A stretch of DNA of 64,000 nt, taken from Mucilaginibacter saanensis. GTDB taxonomy: Bacteria > Bacteroidota > Bacteroidia > Sphingobacteriales > Sphingobacteriaceae. This document shows, in pieces, positions 8,540-19,095 of the stretch. A program made the translations under genes and the position numbers. The first letter of the stretch is position 1. Each line of letters starts with the position of its first letter. The stretch is taken from NCBI RefSeq assembly GCF_014200575.1, contig NZ_JACHBZ010000013.1:62001-126000 (forward strand). Reading direction: 5' to 3'. The notes below the pieces were generated by a model. It worked only from the letters and a program-made list of their open reading frames with translations, made no database searches and was not told the origin of the DNA.

Positions 8540-11500
8540 TTATTGGTGTTGGTATCTGCTCAATTTATCGAAAAGTGATTTGGGATCAAATGGTTTCAGA
8601 ATATAGTCATTCATACCGGCTTTACCAATTTCGCCCATTTGGTTGCTGAGCATTGATGCCGTTAAGGCAATAATGGGTAATTGCTGAAAATAAGGATCGG
8701 CTTTGGAGCGAATGATCTGGGTAGCCTCCAACCCTCCCATCTCAGGCATGTGAATATCCATTAATACCACATTGTAAGTACGGTTAGCTTCAATCTTGCT
8801 GATAGCTTCGATACCGTTTTCGGCAAAATCAGCATCGGCACCCCATTTTTTGAGTATCTTATTTATCAATAACCGGTTTATCTGGTTATCATCAACTACT
8901 AAAACATTAATTTTCAACCCTGTTTCCACGTTATTGCTATTACTGTTTAAATGGCTATCAATTTTGTTGAAAGTTATGGTAAACCAAAAAGTAGATCCCT
9001 GCCCCGGTACACTATCCACATTTATCCGGGAATCATGCAGTTCAATCAGTCGTTTACTAATGGCCAGTCCTAAACCTGTACCTCCGTATTTACGGGTAAT
9101 ATCGGCTTCAGCTTGTTTAAACTGCTCAAATATGGTGCTCAGTTTATTACCGGCAATTCCAATACCGGTATCTGAAACTGAAAACCTTATTCGCACATCC
9201 TTATCGGTTTCCTGAATAACTTTCAAGTCAATATTAACACCGCCCTGCTCCGTAAATTTAAGCGCATTGCTCACCAGGTTCAATAAAATCTGACATAGGC
9301 GGGCACGGTCGCCAATTACCGTAGCAGGTATACCGTTATCAATACTTTGGCTAAGGTAAATATTTTTTTCGTCGGCTTTATACCGCATTGAATTGTTAAT
9401 GCTCAGAATAAGCTCGCGTATATCCAGATTTCCTTTCTCCAGCTCAATGTTACCGGTTTCTATTTTAGTAAAATCCAATACATCGTTAATCAGGGTCATT
9501 AAGTTTTCTGCCGAAAACTTGAGGATCTCCAGGTTCTCCTTCTGGGTATCCAACGGATCGTCATCAAGCAACAAGTGCGACATCCCGATAACTGCGTTAA
9601 GCGGTGTGCGTATTTCATGACTCATTACCGATATAAACATATCCTTGGCCCGGCTTAGCTGCAAGGCTTCCTCCTTGGCAGATATCAGTTCAATTTCGGC
9701 TTTCTTTTTGGCGGTTATATCAATGATTACTTCGATGTATTTATCAATATCGCCCTGGCTGTTAATAATTACCGAGTTGATGACCGAGATCCATAAAGGC
9801 AGCCCGTCTTTCCGATAAATAAGCAGGTCAACTTCAAACGATTGTTTATTTCTGGATAGTTCACGGGCTTTTTGAATACTGGCAACATCAGTAAGCTCGC
9901 CCTTAAGCACATCACCCAAATGATTGCCACTTACCTCGTGTATGTTATAGCCGGTGATTTGCTCAAAGGCATTATTTACCCACTCAACCCTGCCACTGCT
10001 GTCATTAATTACAATGCCACTGGTAGTGCTGCTGGCCACTAATGATAGTTTGGTTAACTCCTCCTGGCTTTTTTTACGCTCAGTAATATCAACCATTACA
10101 CCTATCTGGCGTTCAACCTTACCTATTTCATTAAACAAAGGGCTATTGGAGATTAGTACCCATCTTGGCGTATTGTCTTTTTTGTAAATTTTTAGCTCAA
10201 TCTCGTATGGTTTATTCTCTTTAACAGCTTGTACCGCGTGCTCAAAAATGACAAGATCGGTATCCTCCCCAACAAGTGCGTTGCCCATAGCCTTACCTTC
10301 CAGTTCTTCAAATGAATAACCAATAATACTTTCCAAAGCTTCGTTCATCCACAGCATTTTACCCTGGTTGTCCCGAATAAAAATACCACTGGGCGATTTT
10401 CTGGCAGCAAACGATAAAATTTCAAGCTCCTGCTCTATTTTTTTTCGGGATGTTATATCAATTATTATCCTTATAAATTTATCAATTTCGCCATCGGCAT
10501 TACGAATTACGGAGTTAACAACGGCAATCCACGCCGACGTACCATTTTTATGATTTATTAATAATTCAACCTCGTATGATTCTTTATTCCTTATCGATGC
10601 CTCTAATTTTTCAATAGCGGCTTTATCAATTGGTTTACCTTTTAGTGTAGCTCCTAAATATTTATCTTCAACATCGTCAAGCGCATAGCCGGTGACTTTT
10701 GTAAATGCATCATTTATCCAGATCACCTCATCGGCGGCATTACTGATCACTACACCATTACTCACTTTGCTGGCCACCAATGACAATGTTTCCAAATCAT
10801 GCACAATCTTTTTCTGATAGCTTATATCACGACCGTTGGCAAACCACTTGTCCTCTTTAAAGATAACCAGCCAATTAATCCACTTGATTTTGCTTACCGT
10901 AGTATAAACAGGTGTTTCTATTTCAAATTTACGCTGTTGTCTGCTTAGGCTGTCCTGAAGATTTTTTAATGAAGCAGCCCTCTCCTCTTCCGGAAAAAAA
11001 TCCCAAATCTGTTTTCCAACAACCTCATTAGCGGTATATCCCAAAACCGATTGTACAGCCTGGTTGATGCGCTCAATTTTAAAGTCCCTGTCCATGATAC
11101 AGTGAATATCAGGCGAACTATCAAAAAGGTCATGAAATTCTTTATGGCGGGCAAGGCTTTCCTCCAGATCGTTTTTTTGCTTGCGAAGTATCAGGTGCGA
11201 CATCACCTCGTCAGCCAAAATACGTAAAGCGTCGCGTTGCTCGGGAGTAAGCTTACGCGGTACCATATCAATAACGCATAGCGACCCTAACCTGTAGCCA
11301 TTTGGGTCAATTAAAGGTGCTCCGGCGTAAAATCGTACGTTTTCACTGGTTACAAAAACATTGTCCTTAAAGGTGTCGTTTTGCAGGGTATCATCTATCT
11401 CCAGAATTTCATCGTCCAGGATAGTATAATTGCAAAAGGCGCCGGCACGTGGGGTTTCCCCCATGTCGACGCCAAATTTCGACTTAAACCATTGCCTGTC

Positions 11501-11668
11501 GGCATCAATTAAAGTGATGAGGGCAACAGGTACGTTACATATATAAGACGCAAGGCGGGTAATAGCATCATACTCCTTTTCAGGCAATGTATCTAAAACA
11601 TAGTATGATTTAAGGGCTGCTAAACGCTCGTTTTCTTTAGTTATAAGTTCCTGCTGCCTAATAGTCAT
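8540..11668 (-). CDS. Hybrid sensor histidine kinase (GAF, four PAS, HisKA, HATPase, REC)
   Basis: A 1042-residue cytoplasmic hybrid kinase without membrane segments. In order: a GAF domain (about 20-160), four PAS domains (about 175-290, 295-410, 415-535, 540-655), HisKA with the phospho-accepting His684 in SHEIRTP, a HATPase (N-box Asn801, DTGIGI at 833-838, GGTGLGL at 862-868), and a C-terminal receiver with Asp926/Asp927, phospho-acceptor Asp971 and Lys1025. PAS domains 2 and 4 are near copies, suggesting internal duplication. No partner regulator or phosphotransfer protein is adjacent. It starts only three bases after the glyA stop, so it is probably transcribed with glyA. The signal is unknown. 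Confidence 0.95.
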   Translation of the reverse strand: MTIRQQELITKENERLAALKSYYVLDTLPEKEYDAITRLASYICNVPVALITLIDADRQWFKSKFGVDMGETPRAGAFCNYTILDDEILEIDDTLQNDTFKDNVFVTSENVRFYAGAPLIDPNGYRLGSLCVIDMVPRKLTPEQRDALRILADEVMSHLILRKQKNDLEESLARHKEFHDLFDSSPDIHCIMDRDFKIERINQAVQSVLGYTANEVVGKQIWDFFPEEERAASLKNLQDSLSRQQRKFEIETPVYTTVSKIKWINWLVIFKEDKWFANGRDISYQKKIVHDLETLSLVASKVSNGVVISNAADEVIWINDAFTKVTGYALDDVEDKYLGATLKGKPIDKAAIEKLEASIRNKESYEVELLINHKNGTSAWIAVVNSVIRNADGEIDKFIRIIIDITSRKKIEQELEILSFAARKSPSGIFIRDNQGKMLWMNEALESIIGYSFEELEGKAMGNALVGEDTDLVIFEHAVQAVKENKPYEIELKIYKKDNTPRWVLISNSPLFNEIGKVERQIGVMVDITERKKSQEELTKLSLVASSTTSGIVINDSSGRVEWVNNAFEQITGYNIHEVSGNHLGDVLKGELTDVASIQKARELSRNKQSFEVDLLIYRKDGLPLWISVINSVIINSQGDIDKYIEVIIDITAKKKAEIELISAKEEALQLSRAKDMFISVMSHEIRTPLNAVIGMSHLLLDDDPLDTQKENLEILKFSAENLMTLINDVLDFTKIETGNIELEKGNLDIRELILSINNSMRYKADEKNIYLSQSIDNGIPATVIGDRARLCQILLNLVSNALKFTEQGGVNIDLKVIQETDKDVRIRFSVSDTGIGIAGNKLSTIFEQFKQAEADITRKYGGTGLGLAISKRLIELHDSRINVDSVPGQGSTFWFTITFNKIDSHLNSNSNNVETGLKINVLVVDDNQINRLLINKILKKWGADADFAENGIEAISKIEANRTYNVVLMDIHMPEMGGLEATQIIRSKADPYFQQLPIIALTASMLSNQMGEIGKAGMNDYILKPFDPKSLFDKLSRYQHQ

Positions 11669-11671
11669 TTA

Positions 11672-12958
11672 TTATTCCGAGCCGTTCTCTCTGTACAACG
11701 GATAGTCGTACATCAGCTTGTGAACCTTTTTACGTATTTTCTTTATAGAAAGTTCATTTTCAGGGTCAGCAATTACAGCATCTATCAGCTCAACAATATG
11801 TTCCATTTGTTTTTCTTTCATACCGCGGGTAGTAATAGCTGCAGTACCTACACGTATACCCGATGTTACAAACGGCGACTTATCGTCATAAGGAACCATA
11901 TTTTTATTCACCGTGATATCAGCTGTTACCAAAGCATTCTCGGCAGCTTTACCGGTAATGTTTTTATTACGCAGATCAATCAGCATTAAATGGTTATCGG
12001 TACCGCCTGATATAATTTCATAACCGCGCTTTACAAAGGCTTCTGCCATGGCGCTGGCGTTTTTCTTAACCTGCAATATGTATTTCATATAGCTTTCGCT
12101 TAAAGCCTCGCCAAAAGCGATTGCCTTTGCAGCTATAATATGCTCAAGCGGGCCACCCTGTGTACCAGGAAAAACAGCCATATCCAGTAATGATGACATC
12201 ATCCTTACTTCGCCTTTTGGTGTTTTTATACCGAAAGGATTTTCAAAATCTTTACCTAACAAAATAAGACCACCACGCGGGCCACGTAATGTTTTGTGTG
12301 TAGTAGTAGTAACAATATGGCAATGAGGCAGCGGATCAGTTAATAAGCCTCTGGCAATAAGCCCTGCCGGATGCGAAATATCTGCCAGTACCAAAGCACC
12401 TACCTTATCGGCCACTTTACGTATAAATTCATAATCCCAATCACGTGAGTAAGCAGAAGCACCACAGATGATCAGTTTTGGTTTTTCTTTAAGCGCAACT
12501 TTTTCAAGTTGTTTATAATCAACCAAACCGGTTTCTTTAACTACACCGTAAAAATGCGGCTCATATAATTTACCAGAAAAGTTAACCGGTGAGCCATGTG
12601 TTAAGTGGCCGCCATGTGACAGATCAAATCCCAATATTTTATCGCCCGGTTGAAGAACAGCCAGCATAACTGCAGCATTGGCCTGTGCACCTGAATGCGG
12701 TTGTACGTTTGCCCATTCTGCATTAAATAGTTGCTTGGCTCTTTCAATAGCAATAGTTTCAATTTCGTCAACTACCTGGCAGCCGCCATAATAACGTTTG
12801 CCCGGCAAACCTTCGGCGTATTTATTGGTAGCAACAGATCCTGCCGCTTCCATAACCTGACGGCTTACAAAATTTTCGGACGCTATAAGCTCAATGCCTT
12901 CTTCCTGGCGTTGCTGCTCTTCATCAAGTAGTTTAAAAATTAATTTGTCTCTTTTCAT
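11672..12958 (-). CDS. glyA: Serine hydroxymethyltransferase
   Basis: A 428-residue PLP enzyme that interconverts serine plus tetrahydrofolate with glycine plus 5,10-methylene-tetrahydrofolate, the main entry of one-carbon units. The PLP-binding lysine is Lys222 in [14 protein letters not shown]; the N-terminal [11 protein letters not shown] and the YYGG segment are typical. Length agrees with the family. The unusual point is its downstream neighbour, a large histidine kinase whose ATG lies at 11668, practically abutting the stop. Confidence 0.97.
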   Translation of the reverse strand: MKRDKLIFKLLDEEQQRQEEGIELIASENFVSRQVMEAAGSVATNKYAEGLPGKRYYGGCQVVDEIETIAIERAKQLFNAEWANVQPHSGAQANAAVMLAVLQPGDKILGFDLSHGGHLTHGSPVNFSGKLYEPHFYGVVKETGLVDYKQLEKVALKEKPKLIICGASAYSRDWDYEFIRKVADKVGALVLADISHPAGLIARGLLTDPLPHCHIVTTTTHKTLRGPRGGLILLGKDFENPFGIKTPKGEVRMMSSLLDMAVFPGTQGGPLEHIIAAKAIAFGEALSESYMKYILQVKKNASAMAEAFVKRGYEIISGGTDNHLMLIDLRNKNITGKAAENALVTADITVNKNMVPYDDKSPFVTSGIRVGTAAITTRGMKEKQMEHIVELIDAVIADPENELSIKKIRKKVHKLMYDYPLYRENGSE

Positions 12959-12984
12959 TATATATTATTAAAACGGCGCTAAGT

Positions 12985-13225
12985 TAGCAAAAAGCTTAAA
13001 GCTAAACGCCAAAAGCATCAAGCTTTTTTGTATTATTGATTGAATCTGTGCGTATTAATTAGTCTAAAGTTAAAGGCCAAAAGCATAAAGCTTTCTTTGA
13101 GGCACTAATCACTTTTAACTTACTATAAAGACTAAATCACAAACAGTTAAATTTTATTTCTGACGACAATAACTTTTTGCCTTTGGCTTTAAGCCTTAAG
13201 CTCCCGGCTTTTAGTTTTCGGCTTT
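12985..13225. repeat. Degenerate AAGC/CTAAAG word repeat between glyA and scpA
   Basis: The stretch is built of variants of AAAGCTTAAAGC, TAAAGGCCAAAAGC and TTAAGCCTTAAGC. It continues across the scpA stop codon into the last codons of that gene. Nothing else was recognised here; the segment around 13090-13180 is simple AT-rich sequence. Confidence 0.6.
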
Positions 13226-13972
13226 AAGCTCTTCCCGTGCCGATATCCTGAAATTATTATACCCCAGCCCTATCTGTATATCAATCAATTCCTGCTGTAG
13301 CATTTCTAAAACAGCTAAAAAGTTGTATACAAAATGTACCTTGTTTTCTGAGTGCCCTGCTATAGCTTTAAAATCAAGCATTTTATTAATTTTCAGCAAA
13401 TCGCCTACAGCTTTCTTTTGCTTTTCAATGGTGTATGGGTATTGCACTACGGTGTGTTTTACCTCCTCGCTGCGGTTAATATAGTTTTTCATGAGCCGCT
13501 CATGTACCATCATCAGCCTGTACAAACTCAGTTCAGACAGTTCTTCGCCGGGCTGGGTAACTTTATCAATCTGCTCCAGGTCAAGCTTAATATTGCCGCG
13601 TTTTTCCTGTTTAAATCGCTCATCCTCATAAGGGCGCAGCTCATCGCATAACTCCTTGAATTTTTTATATTCAATCAGTTTCCTGATGAGGTTTTCTTTG
13701 GTATCCGTATCATCACCCGCTGCATCTGCCTCATACCTGGGCAGCAACATCTTGGCTTTTATCCGCATCAGGGTAGCGGCTACAAAAATAAACTCGCTGG
13801 CCAGCTCCATATTGAGACTGGTCATCTGGTGTATGTAGTTTAAAAAATCATCAGCTATACGGGCAATCGGGATATCATGTATATCCAGCTCATCCCGTTC
13901 AATAAAAAAAAGCAGCAGATCAAACGGACCTTCAAATTGGGGTAATCGTATGGCAAAGCTGTCGTCGGTCAT
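13211..13972 (-). CDS. scpA: Segregation and condensation protein A
   Basis: The ScpA kleisin links Smc heads and, with ScpB, forms the condensin that organises and segregates the chromosome. The protein, 253 residues from the chosen start, has the family's opening FAIRLPQFEGPFDLLLFFIERDELDI-type segment and a C-terminal winged-helix region. A longer frame back to 14029 exists, but the ATG at 13972 was chosen because homology begins right after it and a TAnnTTTG element lies at 13983-13990. The last residues (EELKAEN) are encoded by a word repeat that continues downstream, so the C-terminal tail may be a recent replacement. Confidence 0.92.
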   Translation of the reverse strand: MTDDSFAIRLPQFEGPFDLLLFFIERDELDIHDIPIARIADDFLNYIHQMTSLNMELASEFIFVAATLMRIKAKMLLPRYEADAAGDDTDTKENLIRKLIEYKKFKELCDELRPYEDERFKQEKRGNIKLDLEQIDKVTQPGEELSELSLYRLMMVHERLMKNYINRSEEVKHTVVQYPYTIEKQKKAVGDLLKINKMLDFKAIAGHSENKVHFVYNFLAVLEMLQQELIDIQIGLGYNNFRISAREELKAEN

Positions 13973-13982
13973 AAATGTTGCC

Positions 13983-13990
13983 CAAAAATA
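13983..13990 (-). promoter_or_regulatory. Candidate -7 element of scpA
   Basis: TATTTTTG on the minus strand matches TAnnTTTG and ends ten bases before the ATG at 13972. It rules out the longer reading frame that starts at 14029 if used. Confidence 0.5.
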
Positions 13991-13997
13991 AGATTTT

Positions 13998-14092
13998 TTT
14001 AGTATCAAGTAGTTAGTATCAAGTATCAAGACATTTACATTGTTAATAGTTCTTTATATAATCGTGATACTTGATACTAACTCCCTGATACA
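13998..14092. repeat. AGTATCAAGT word repeat
   Basis: Units of AGTATCAAGT and its complement GATACTTGATACTAAC recur here about five times in both orientations, with a non-repetitive middle (14030-14065). It belongs to the same kind of degenerate intergenic repeat as elsewhere in the window; no spacers of constant length are present. Confidence 0.55.
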
Positions 14093-14140
14093 ATCCAGAA
14101 ACAATAAATAACATTTATATGTCCTGTATTTATAAATAAA

Positions 14141-14159
14141 TAACTTACTTTGTAAGTTA
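14141..14159. promoter_or_regulatory. Palindrome upstream of dxs
   Basis: TAACTTAC and GTAAGTTA form perfect eight-base arms around TTT, 14 bases before the dxs ATG. The sequence also contains TACTTTG, one base short of the TAnnTTTG spacing. It could be an operator overlapping the promoter or a small 5' hairpin. Confidence 0.35.
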
Positions 14160-14172
14160 AATATCCTTATAA

Positions 14173-16110
14173 ATGTCAATGCAGGTACCGGCCGGAGATT
14201 TACTACAAAAAATAAACTACCCGTCTGATTTAAAGCAACTTAACGAAGATCAGCTTGAGCAGGTTTGCCAGGAGCTCCGTCAATATATTATTGATGTGGT
14301 ATCAGTAAACGGAGGCCATTTTGCGGCCAGTTTAGGTGTGGTTGAGCTAACCGTTGCCCTTCAATATATTTTAAACACCCCTTATGACCAATTGGTGTGG
14401 GATGTTGGTCATCAGGCTTACGGTCATAAAATACTGACCGGCCGCCGCGAGGAATTTCATACCAACCGGGTATACAAAGGCTTGAGCGGTTTTCCGAAAC
14501 GTTCAGAAAGCGAGTATGACACCTTTGGTGTAGGGCACTCCTCTACCTCCATATCTGTGGCATTGGGCATGGCTGTGGCATCGCAATACAAGGGCGAAAC
14601 CGACAGGCAGCACGTTGCCGTTATTGGTGATGGCGCCATGACCGCGGGAATGGCTTTTGAGGCACTTAACCATGCAGGTATTGAAAACTCAAACCTGCTG
14701 GTGATTTTGAACGATAACAATATGTCTATCGACCCTAATGTGGGTGCCTTGAAAGAATATCTTACCGATATTACTACCTCAAAGCCTTACAACCGCTTCA
14801 GGGATGATATAGCGCATGTATTGGCCAAACTATCGGCCATTGGGCCTGATGCTTTTAAAATAGCGCAAAAGATTGAAAAAAGCGTAAAAGGAACTTTACT
14901 TAAACGCAGCAACTTTTTTGAAGCGTTAAAATTCAGATATTTTGGCCCTATTGACGGGCATGATGTAAATCATTTGGTAAAAGTACTTAAGGACCTCCGC
15001 GATATCCCCGGGCCAAAGCTATTACACTGCGTTACCACCAAAGGTAAGGGCTATGCACTGGCAGAAAAAGACCAGACCAAATGGCATGCCCCCGGCTTAT
15101 TTGATAAAATAACAGGCGAAATTAAAAAAACCAAATACGATAAGCCACAACCGCCAAAATACCAGGATGTATTTGGTAATACTATTATTGAATTGGCCGA
15201 GCAAAACCCTAAAATTATGGGTATTACGCCTGCCATGCCATCGGGTTGCTCACTTAACCTGATGATGAAAGCCATGCCAACCCGTGCTTTTGATGTGGGT
15301 ATTGCCGAGCAACATGCCGTAACCTTTTCCGCCGGATTGGCTACACAAGGTTTAATACCTTTTTGTAATATATACTCCAGCTTTATGCAGCGGGCATATG
15401 ACCAGGTAATACATGATGTAGCCATACAAAAGCTTAACGTTATATTTTGTTTAGACCGGGCCGGACTAGTTGGTGCGGATGGCCCAACACACCACGGTGC
15501 TTATGACCTTGCCTTTATGCGCTGCATACCCAACATGACGGTATCATCGCCAATGAACGAGGAAGAGCTACGTAACCTGATGTTTACTGCCCAACAAGAC
15601 AACATGGGCCCGTTTGTGATCAGGTATCCTCGCGGCAGCGGTGTAATGGTTGATTGGCAGCGTCCATTCAAGGCAATACCTGTTGGTAAAGGCCGCAAAA
15701 TATGTGACGGTGAGGATATAGCCATTTTATCAATAGGCGCTATAGGTAATGAGGTGGTAAAAGCCACTGCCGACCTGAATGCCGAAGGCTATTACCCTGC
15801 GCATTATGATATGCGTTTTGTAAAACCGCTTGACGAGGCTTTACTTCATGATGTGTTCCAAAAATTTGAAAAGGTGATCACTGTTGAAGATGGCTGCCTT
15901 GAAGGAGGAATGGGAAGCGCCATCATTGAATTTATGGCTGATAATGGCTACCACAAAACCGAAGTAAAACGCCTTGGCATACCAGACAAAATTATAGAAC
16001 ATGGCGAACAGCCCGAGCTTTGGGCCGAATGCGGCTACGATGCCAAAGGCATAGTTACCCAGGTAAAAAATCTGGGTGCAAAGCAAAATGCGCATACCAT
16101 AGCATCATAA
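14173..16110 (+). CDS. dxs: 1-deoxy-D-xylulose-5-phosphate synthase
   Basis: A 645-residue thiamine-diphosphate enzyme that condenses pyruvate and glyceraldehyde 3-phosphate, the first step of the non-mevalonate isoprenoid pathway and a supplier for thiamine and pyridoxal synthesis in many bacteria. The TPP-binding motif [18 protein letters not shown] spans residues 152-169 with the NDN at 180-182, and the central pyrimidine-binding domain and transketolase C-domain are complete. It stands alone on the plus strand and ends at a strong terminator. Normal length. Confidence 0.97.
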   Translation: MSMQVPAGDLLQKINYPSDLKQLNEDQLEQVCQELRQYIIDVVSVNGGHFAASLGVVELTVALQYILNTPYDQLVWDVGHQAYGHKILTGRREEFHTNRVYKGLSGFPKRSESEYDTFGVGHSSTSISVALGMAVASQYKGETDRQHVAVIGDGAMTAGMAFEALNHAGIENSNLLVILNDNNMSIDPNVGALKEYLTDITTSKPYNRFRDDIAHVLAKLSAIGPDAFKIAQKIEKSVKGTLLKRSNFFEALKFRYFGPIDGHDVNHLVKVLKDLRDIPGPKLLHCVTTKGKGYALAEKDQTKWHAPGLFDKITGEIKKTKYDKPQPPKYQDVFGNTIIELAEQNPKIMGITPAMPSGCSLNLMMKAMPTRAFDVGIAEQHAVTFSAGLATQGLIPFCNIYSSFMQRAYDQVIHDVAIQKLNVIFCLDRAGLVGADGPTHHGAYDLAFMRCIPNMTVSSPMNEEELRNLMFTAQQDNMGPFVIRYPRGSGVMVDWQRPFKAIPVGKGRKICDGEDIAILSIGAIGNEVVKATADLNAEGYYPAHYDMRFVKPLDEALLHDVFQKFEKVITVEDGCLEGGMGSAIIEFMADNGYHKTEVKRLGIPDKIIEHGEQPELWAECGYDAKGIVTQVKNLGAKQNAHTIAS

Positions 16111-16111
16111 A

Positions 16112-16143
16112 ACAAAAAGAGCGGCCAAGGCCGCTCTTTTTGT
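16112..16143. terminator. Bidirectional rho-independent terminator
   Basis: A perfect 15-base stem (AAAAAGAGCGGCC and its complement) with a two-base AA loop lies between the convergent dxs and RemB/Wzi-like genes. A-tract and T-tract on the two sides let it serve both strands. Confidence 0.92.
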
Positions 16144-16177
16144 TTTATGATTAATTTCTCTTAATCCTGCTTGCTTA

Positions 16178-17764
16178 TTAATGAGCTCTGTAGCTTACCA
16201 GATCATTATAGATACTGCGGAAGGAACTACGTACGCCCAAGGTTAGCATACTGGTTTTATCATGAAACTGGCTATTTTTCTCCGAGCGGTAAAGCCCACC
16301 CAGTTCAATACGCAGATTATATTTAGGGTTTAGCAAATAGGCTACCTTACCTTCCAGATAAATCATATTAGTGGTTAAACCCTGGCCGGTATAGTTACCT
16401 AATGCCCTTGCCGGATCTACATAAACCTGAAAAAGATCTTTTCCGTAGTTAACACCATTAATGTCTAATCCGTAATGGCCATAATCGGCCTCGCCAGAAA
16501 AATCAAATCTTTTATAAGAGTAGTTTAGCAATCCAACTACCTCCCTGAAATTTGCTCCCCAAGGGTGTGCCAGTGGCTCGCCATTCTCTGTGTAGTTAAT
16601 TACCGAACTCCGTTCAGAATAAGTATATGGCTTTGCATTATTGGTTTCAACCAAATAATTAAGGCCTTTTACACTAAATAGGTCTGCCCCTCTGAAACCC
16701 AATTGCCAGCTGTATTTATTACGCGAGCTGCCATCGCTTGAGAAAAAGTTTTTTGCCTCAAACTCGTCCAAAGCAAACTGACCGTAAGCTGTAATACCAT
16801 CGGTAAGTTTGTATTTACCGGTAAACCCAATCAGGGCATTATCCGGCGAACCGTTGGTGGCTTCAAGCGGCCTCAAAAATATTACCGGGTTTATATAGGT
16901 AAAATCAAATCCACGTGCATGACCGTTGTCATCTTTAGCGGCCCATATAATAGAGTCAAAGAAACCCAATGAAAGCCGGTTGCTCACATTCCAATCCAGG
17001 TAGTGGAAAACTCCATATTTTTTTCTGTCGCCGGCCTCTACCTTAACCGATAAGGGATCATCAAAATATGCCCACATGGCCATGTATCTTACATTGCCAA
17101 GGGTGGCCGTTAATTTAAAAAACGGATAAGGCGATGCATAATCAGACAATAACTCAGAACGGTAACCATCACCAATAAAAGTTTTATCGCGACCGGCTGT
17201 TATGTTTAAATATTTATTAGGCGTATAAGATACCAAAGCCGTGATATATGACCATCTATACTCATTTCCATAAATACCGGCATAAGCCTGCCCGGGTGCA
17301 ATACCTATCTGGTTAACGTATGTTGACAAATAATCGGGCAACATTGCCCGGTTTTCATAGGCACTCACATTATAAGATAATTTATCGCCAACGGTACCAC
17401 CCAGCTGGATGCCAAGCGAGCCGAAATTGGTGTTCTTTTTACCTGAAAAATCACGGCTCAGGCTAAACTCAGGTAACAGGTCAGTATAAAAGGTATATCC
17501 GCTTCCTTTAAGATCTATCTGGTGATCATTAAAAAACTTCCCATTAAGCCCGCCAATATTCATCAGCGAATCATAATGGTGTCTTACCAGGGAATCGTCG
17601 GCAAAAGCGGGTTTTAATGAACTGTGTACCCTGGTTTTGGTTGAATAAACATCCTCATTAAGCTTTTGGTAAAACTGATATGAATATGGTTGATATACAG
17701 ATTGTGCTTTTACAACTCCGCTTATCAAAAACAATAATATAATACTGGTAAATATTTTTCTCAT
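16178..17764 (-). CDS. Outer-membrane barrel, RemB/capsule-assembly Wzi-like
   Basis: A 528-residue secreted protein with a signal peptide (residues 1-20, ending VVKA) and alternating aromatic/polar strands typical of an outer-membrane beta-barrel. Segments such as FIGDGYRSELLSDYASPYPF and INPVIFLRPLE match the Wzi-like capsule-assembly family, which in Bacteroidota includes proteins labelled RemB, linked to surface polysaccharide and gliding. It follows gmd by 27 bases, which supports a role in surface glycan attachment. Whether this strain glides cannot be judged from the window. Confidence 0.75.
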   Translation of the reverse strand: MRKIFTSIILLFLISGVVKAQSVYQPYSYQFYQKLNEDVYSTKTRVHSSLKPAFADDSLVRHHYDSLMNIGGLNGKFFNDHQIDLKGSGYTFYTDLLPEFSLSRDFSGKKNTNFGSLGIQLGGTVGDKLSYNVSAYENRAMLPDYLSTYVNQIGIAPGQAYAGIYGNEYRWSYITALVSYTPNKYLNITAGRDKTFIGDGYRSELLSDYASPYPFFKLTATLGNVRYMAMWAYFDDPLSVKVEAGDRKKYGVFHYLDWNVSNRLSLGFFDSIIWAAKDDNGHARGFDFTYINPVIFLRPLEATNGSPDNALIGFTGKYKLTDGITAYGQFALDEFEAKNFFSSDGSSRNKYSWQLGFRGADLFSVKGLNYLVETNNAKPYTYSERSSVINYTENGEPLAHPWGANFREVVGLLNYSYKRFDFSGEADYGHYGLDINGVNYGKDLFQVYVDPARALGNYTGQGLTTNMIYLEGKVAYLLNPKYNLRIELGGLYRSEKNSQFHDKTSMLTLGVRSSFRSIYNDLVSYRAH

Positions 17765-17791
17765 GTGCAGAGTTGATAATATAAATAGAGA

Positions 17792-18928
17792 TTACTCAAA
17801 ATAATTAAGCGTTTTAAATCCGCCTTTTTTCAAATATTCATCTTTTTTAACCAATTGCATATCTGATTGTATCATATCTGTAACCAAAGCCTGCAAATCA
17901 TATTTAGGTTTCCATCCTAATTTTTCAAAGGCTTTTGTGGCGTCACCTATTAACAGTTCAACCTCAGTAGGTCTAAAATATTTGGCATCAACTTTAACAA
18001 TGGTTTGACCAAATTTTAATGCATCGGTATTTAAGCCAAGTTCGGCAGCTTTTTGCTGGTCTATATCAATAATTACGCCACGTTCGTTTTCGTCCTTGCC
18101 GCTAAATTCAACTTCGATGCCCAGTTCATTAAATGCCATTCTTATAAAATCGCGCACGGTGGTTGTAATACCTGTTGCAATTACAAAATCTTCGGCTTTA
18201 TCCTGTTGCAGCATCAGCCACATCGCTTCAATATAATCTTTGGCATGTCCCCAGTCGCGCTGCGCAGAAAGGTTACCTACGTAAAGGCAATCCTGCAAGC
18301 CCAAGGCAATTTTTGAAGCGGCACGGGTAATTTTACGGGTTACAAAAGTTTCGCCGCGGATAGGGCTCTCGTGGTTAAATAGAATACCGTTACAGGCATA
18401 CATATTATAAGCTTCGCGATAGTTTACGATAATCCAATAGCCATATAACTTGGCCACTGCATACGGCGACCGCGGGTAAAACGGAGTGGTTTCACTTTGC
18501 GGTACAGCTTGCACCAAGCCGTAAAGCTCTGATGTAGACGCCTGATATATGCGTGTTTTTTGGGTAAGTCCTAATAACCGTACAGCTTCCAAAATACGCA
18601 AGGTCCCAATTCCATCGGCATTGGCTGTGTATTCCGGAGTATCAAAACTCACTTTTACGTGACTTTGGGCTGCCAGATTATAAATTTCATCGGGCTGTAC
18701 TTCCTGTATTAATCTAATTAAGTTAGTTGAGTCTGTAAGATCACCATAATGCAGTTTAAATTTTACATTAGGCTCATGCGGATCAAGGTAAAGGTGGTCA
18801 ATACGTTCAGTATTAAATAATGACGACCTCCTTTTAACACCATGTACTTCATATCCCTTTTTCAACAAAAATTCGGCTAAATATGCGCCGTCCTGACCAG
18901 TTATACCTGTTATTAAAGCTATTTTCAT
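17792..18928 (-). CDS. gmd: GDP-mannose 4,6-dehydratase
   Basis: A 378-residue short-chain dehydrogenase-type enzyme that turns GDP-mannose into GDP-4-keto-6-deoxymannose, precursor of GDP-fucose, GDP-rhamnose and related sugars. The NADP-binding [12 protein letters not shown] lies at residues 7-18, followed by [15 protein letters not shown]; the catalytic [10 protein letters not shown] (YxxxK) is present. A longer frame to 18991 exists, but the ATG at 18928 gives the family N-terminus. The usual partner, GDP-fucose synthase (fcl), is not adjacent; the next gene is the Wzi-like barrel. Confidence 0.95.
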   Translation of the reverse strand: MKIALITGITGQDGAYLAEFLLKKGYEVHGVKRRSSLFNTERIDHLYLDPHEPNVKFKLHYGDLTDSTNLIRLIQEVQPDEIYNLAAQSHVKVSFDTPEYTANADGIGTLRILEAVRLLGLTQKTRIYQASTSELYGLVQAVPQSETTPFYPRSPYAVAKLYGYWIIVNYREAYNMYACNGILFNHESPIRGETFVTRKITRAASKIALGLQDCLYVGNLSAQRDWGHAKDYIEAMWLMLQQDKAEDFVIATGITTTVRDFIRMAFNELGIEVEFSGKDENERGVIIDIDQQKAAELGLNTDALKFGQTIVKVDAKYFRPTEVELLIGDATKAFEKLGWKPKYDLQALVTDMIQSDMQLVKKDEYLKKGGFKTLNYFE

Positions 18929-19020
18929 TAATTTTAATACGCTAAATTTATATATTACAATATTATCCAAATTAATTGTAAAAACCCACATAAGAGCGCA
19001 ACATAAGCCCGCTTTTTATA

Positions 19021-19028
19021 CAAAGTTA
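19021..19028 (-). promoter_or_regulatory. Candidate -7 element of gmd
   Basis: TAACTTTG on the minus strand matches TAnnTTTG exactly and would give a leader of about 85 bases. A weaker TAAATTTA lies nearer the ATG. Confidence 0.4.
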
Positions 19029-19095
19029 ATTACCGGCCCCAAAAAGCCTGCCTAACTTATTGATATTGTAAAATTTACGATTAAAATAATTCCGG

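Noticed and set aside
13998..14092. Possible small CRISPR array from AGTATCAAGT units
   Set aside because: Units are only 10-16 bases, vary in sequence and occur in both orientations, without spacers of constant length or cas genes.
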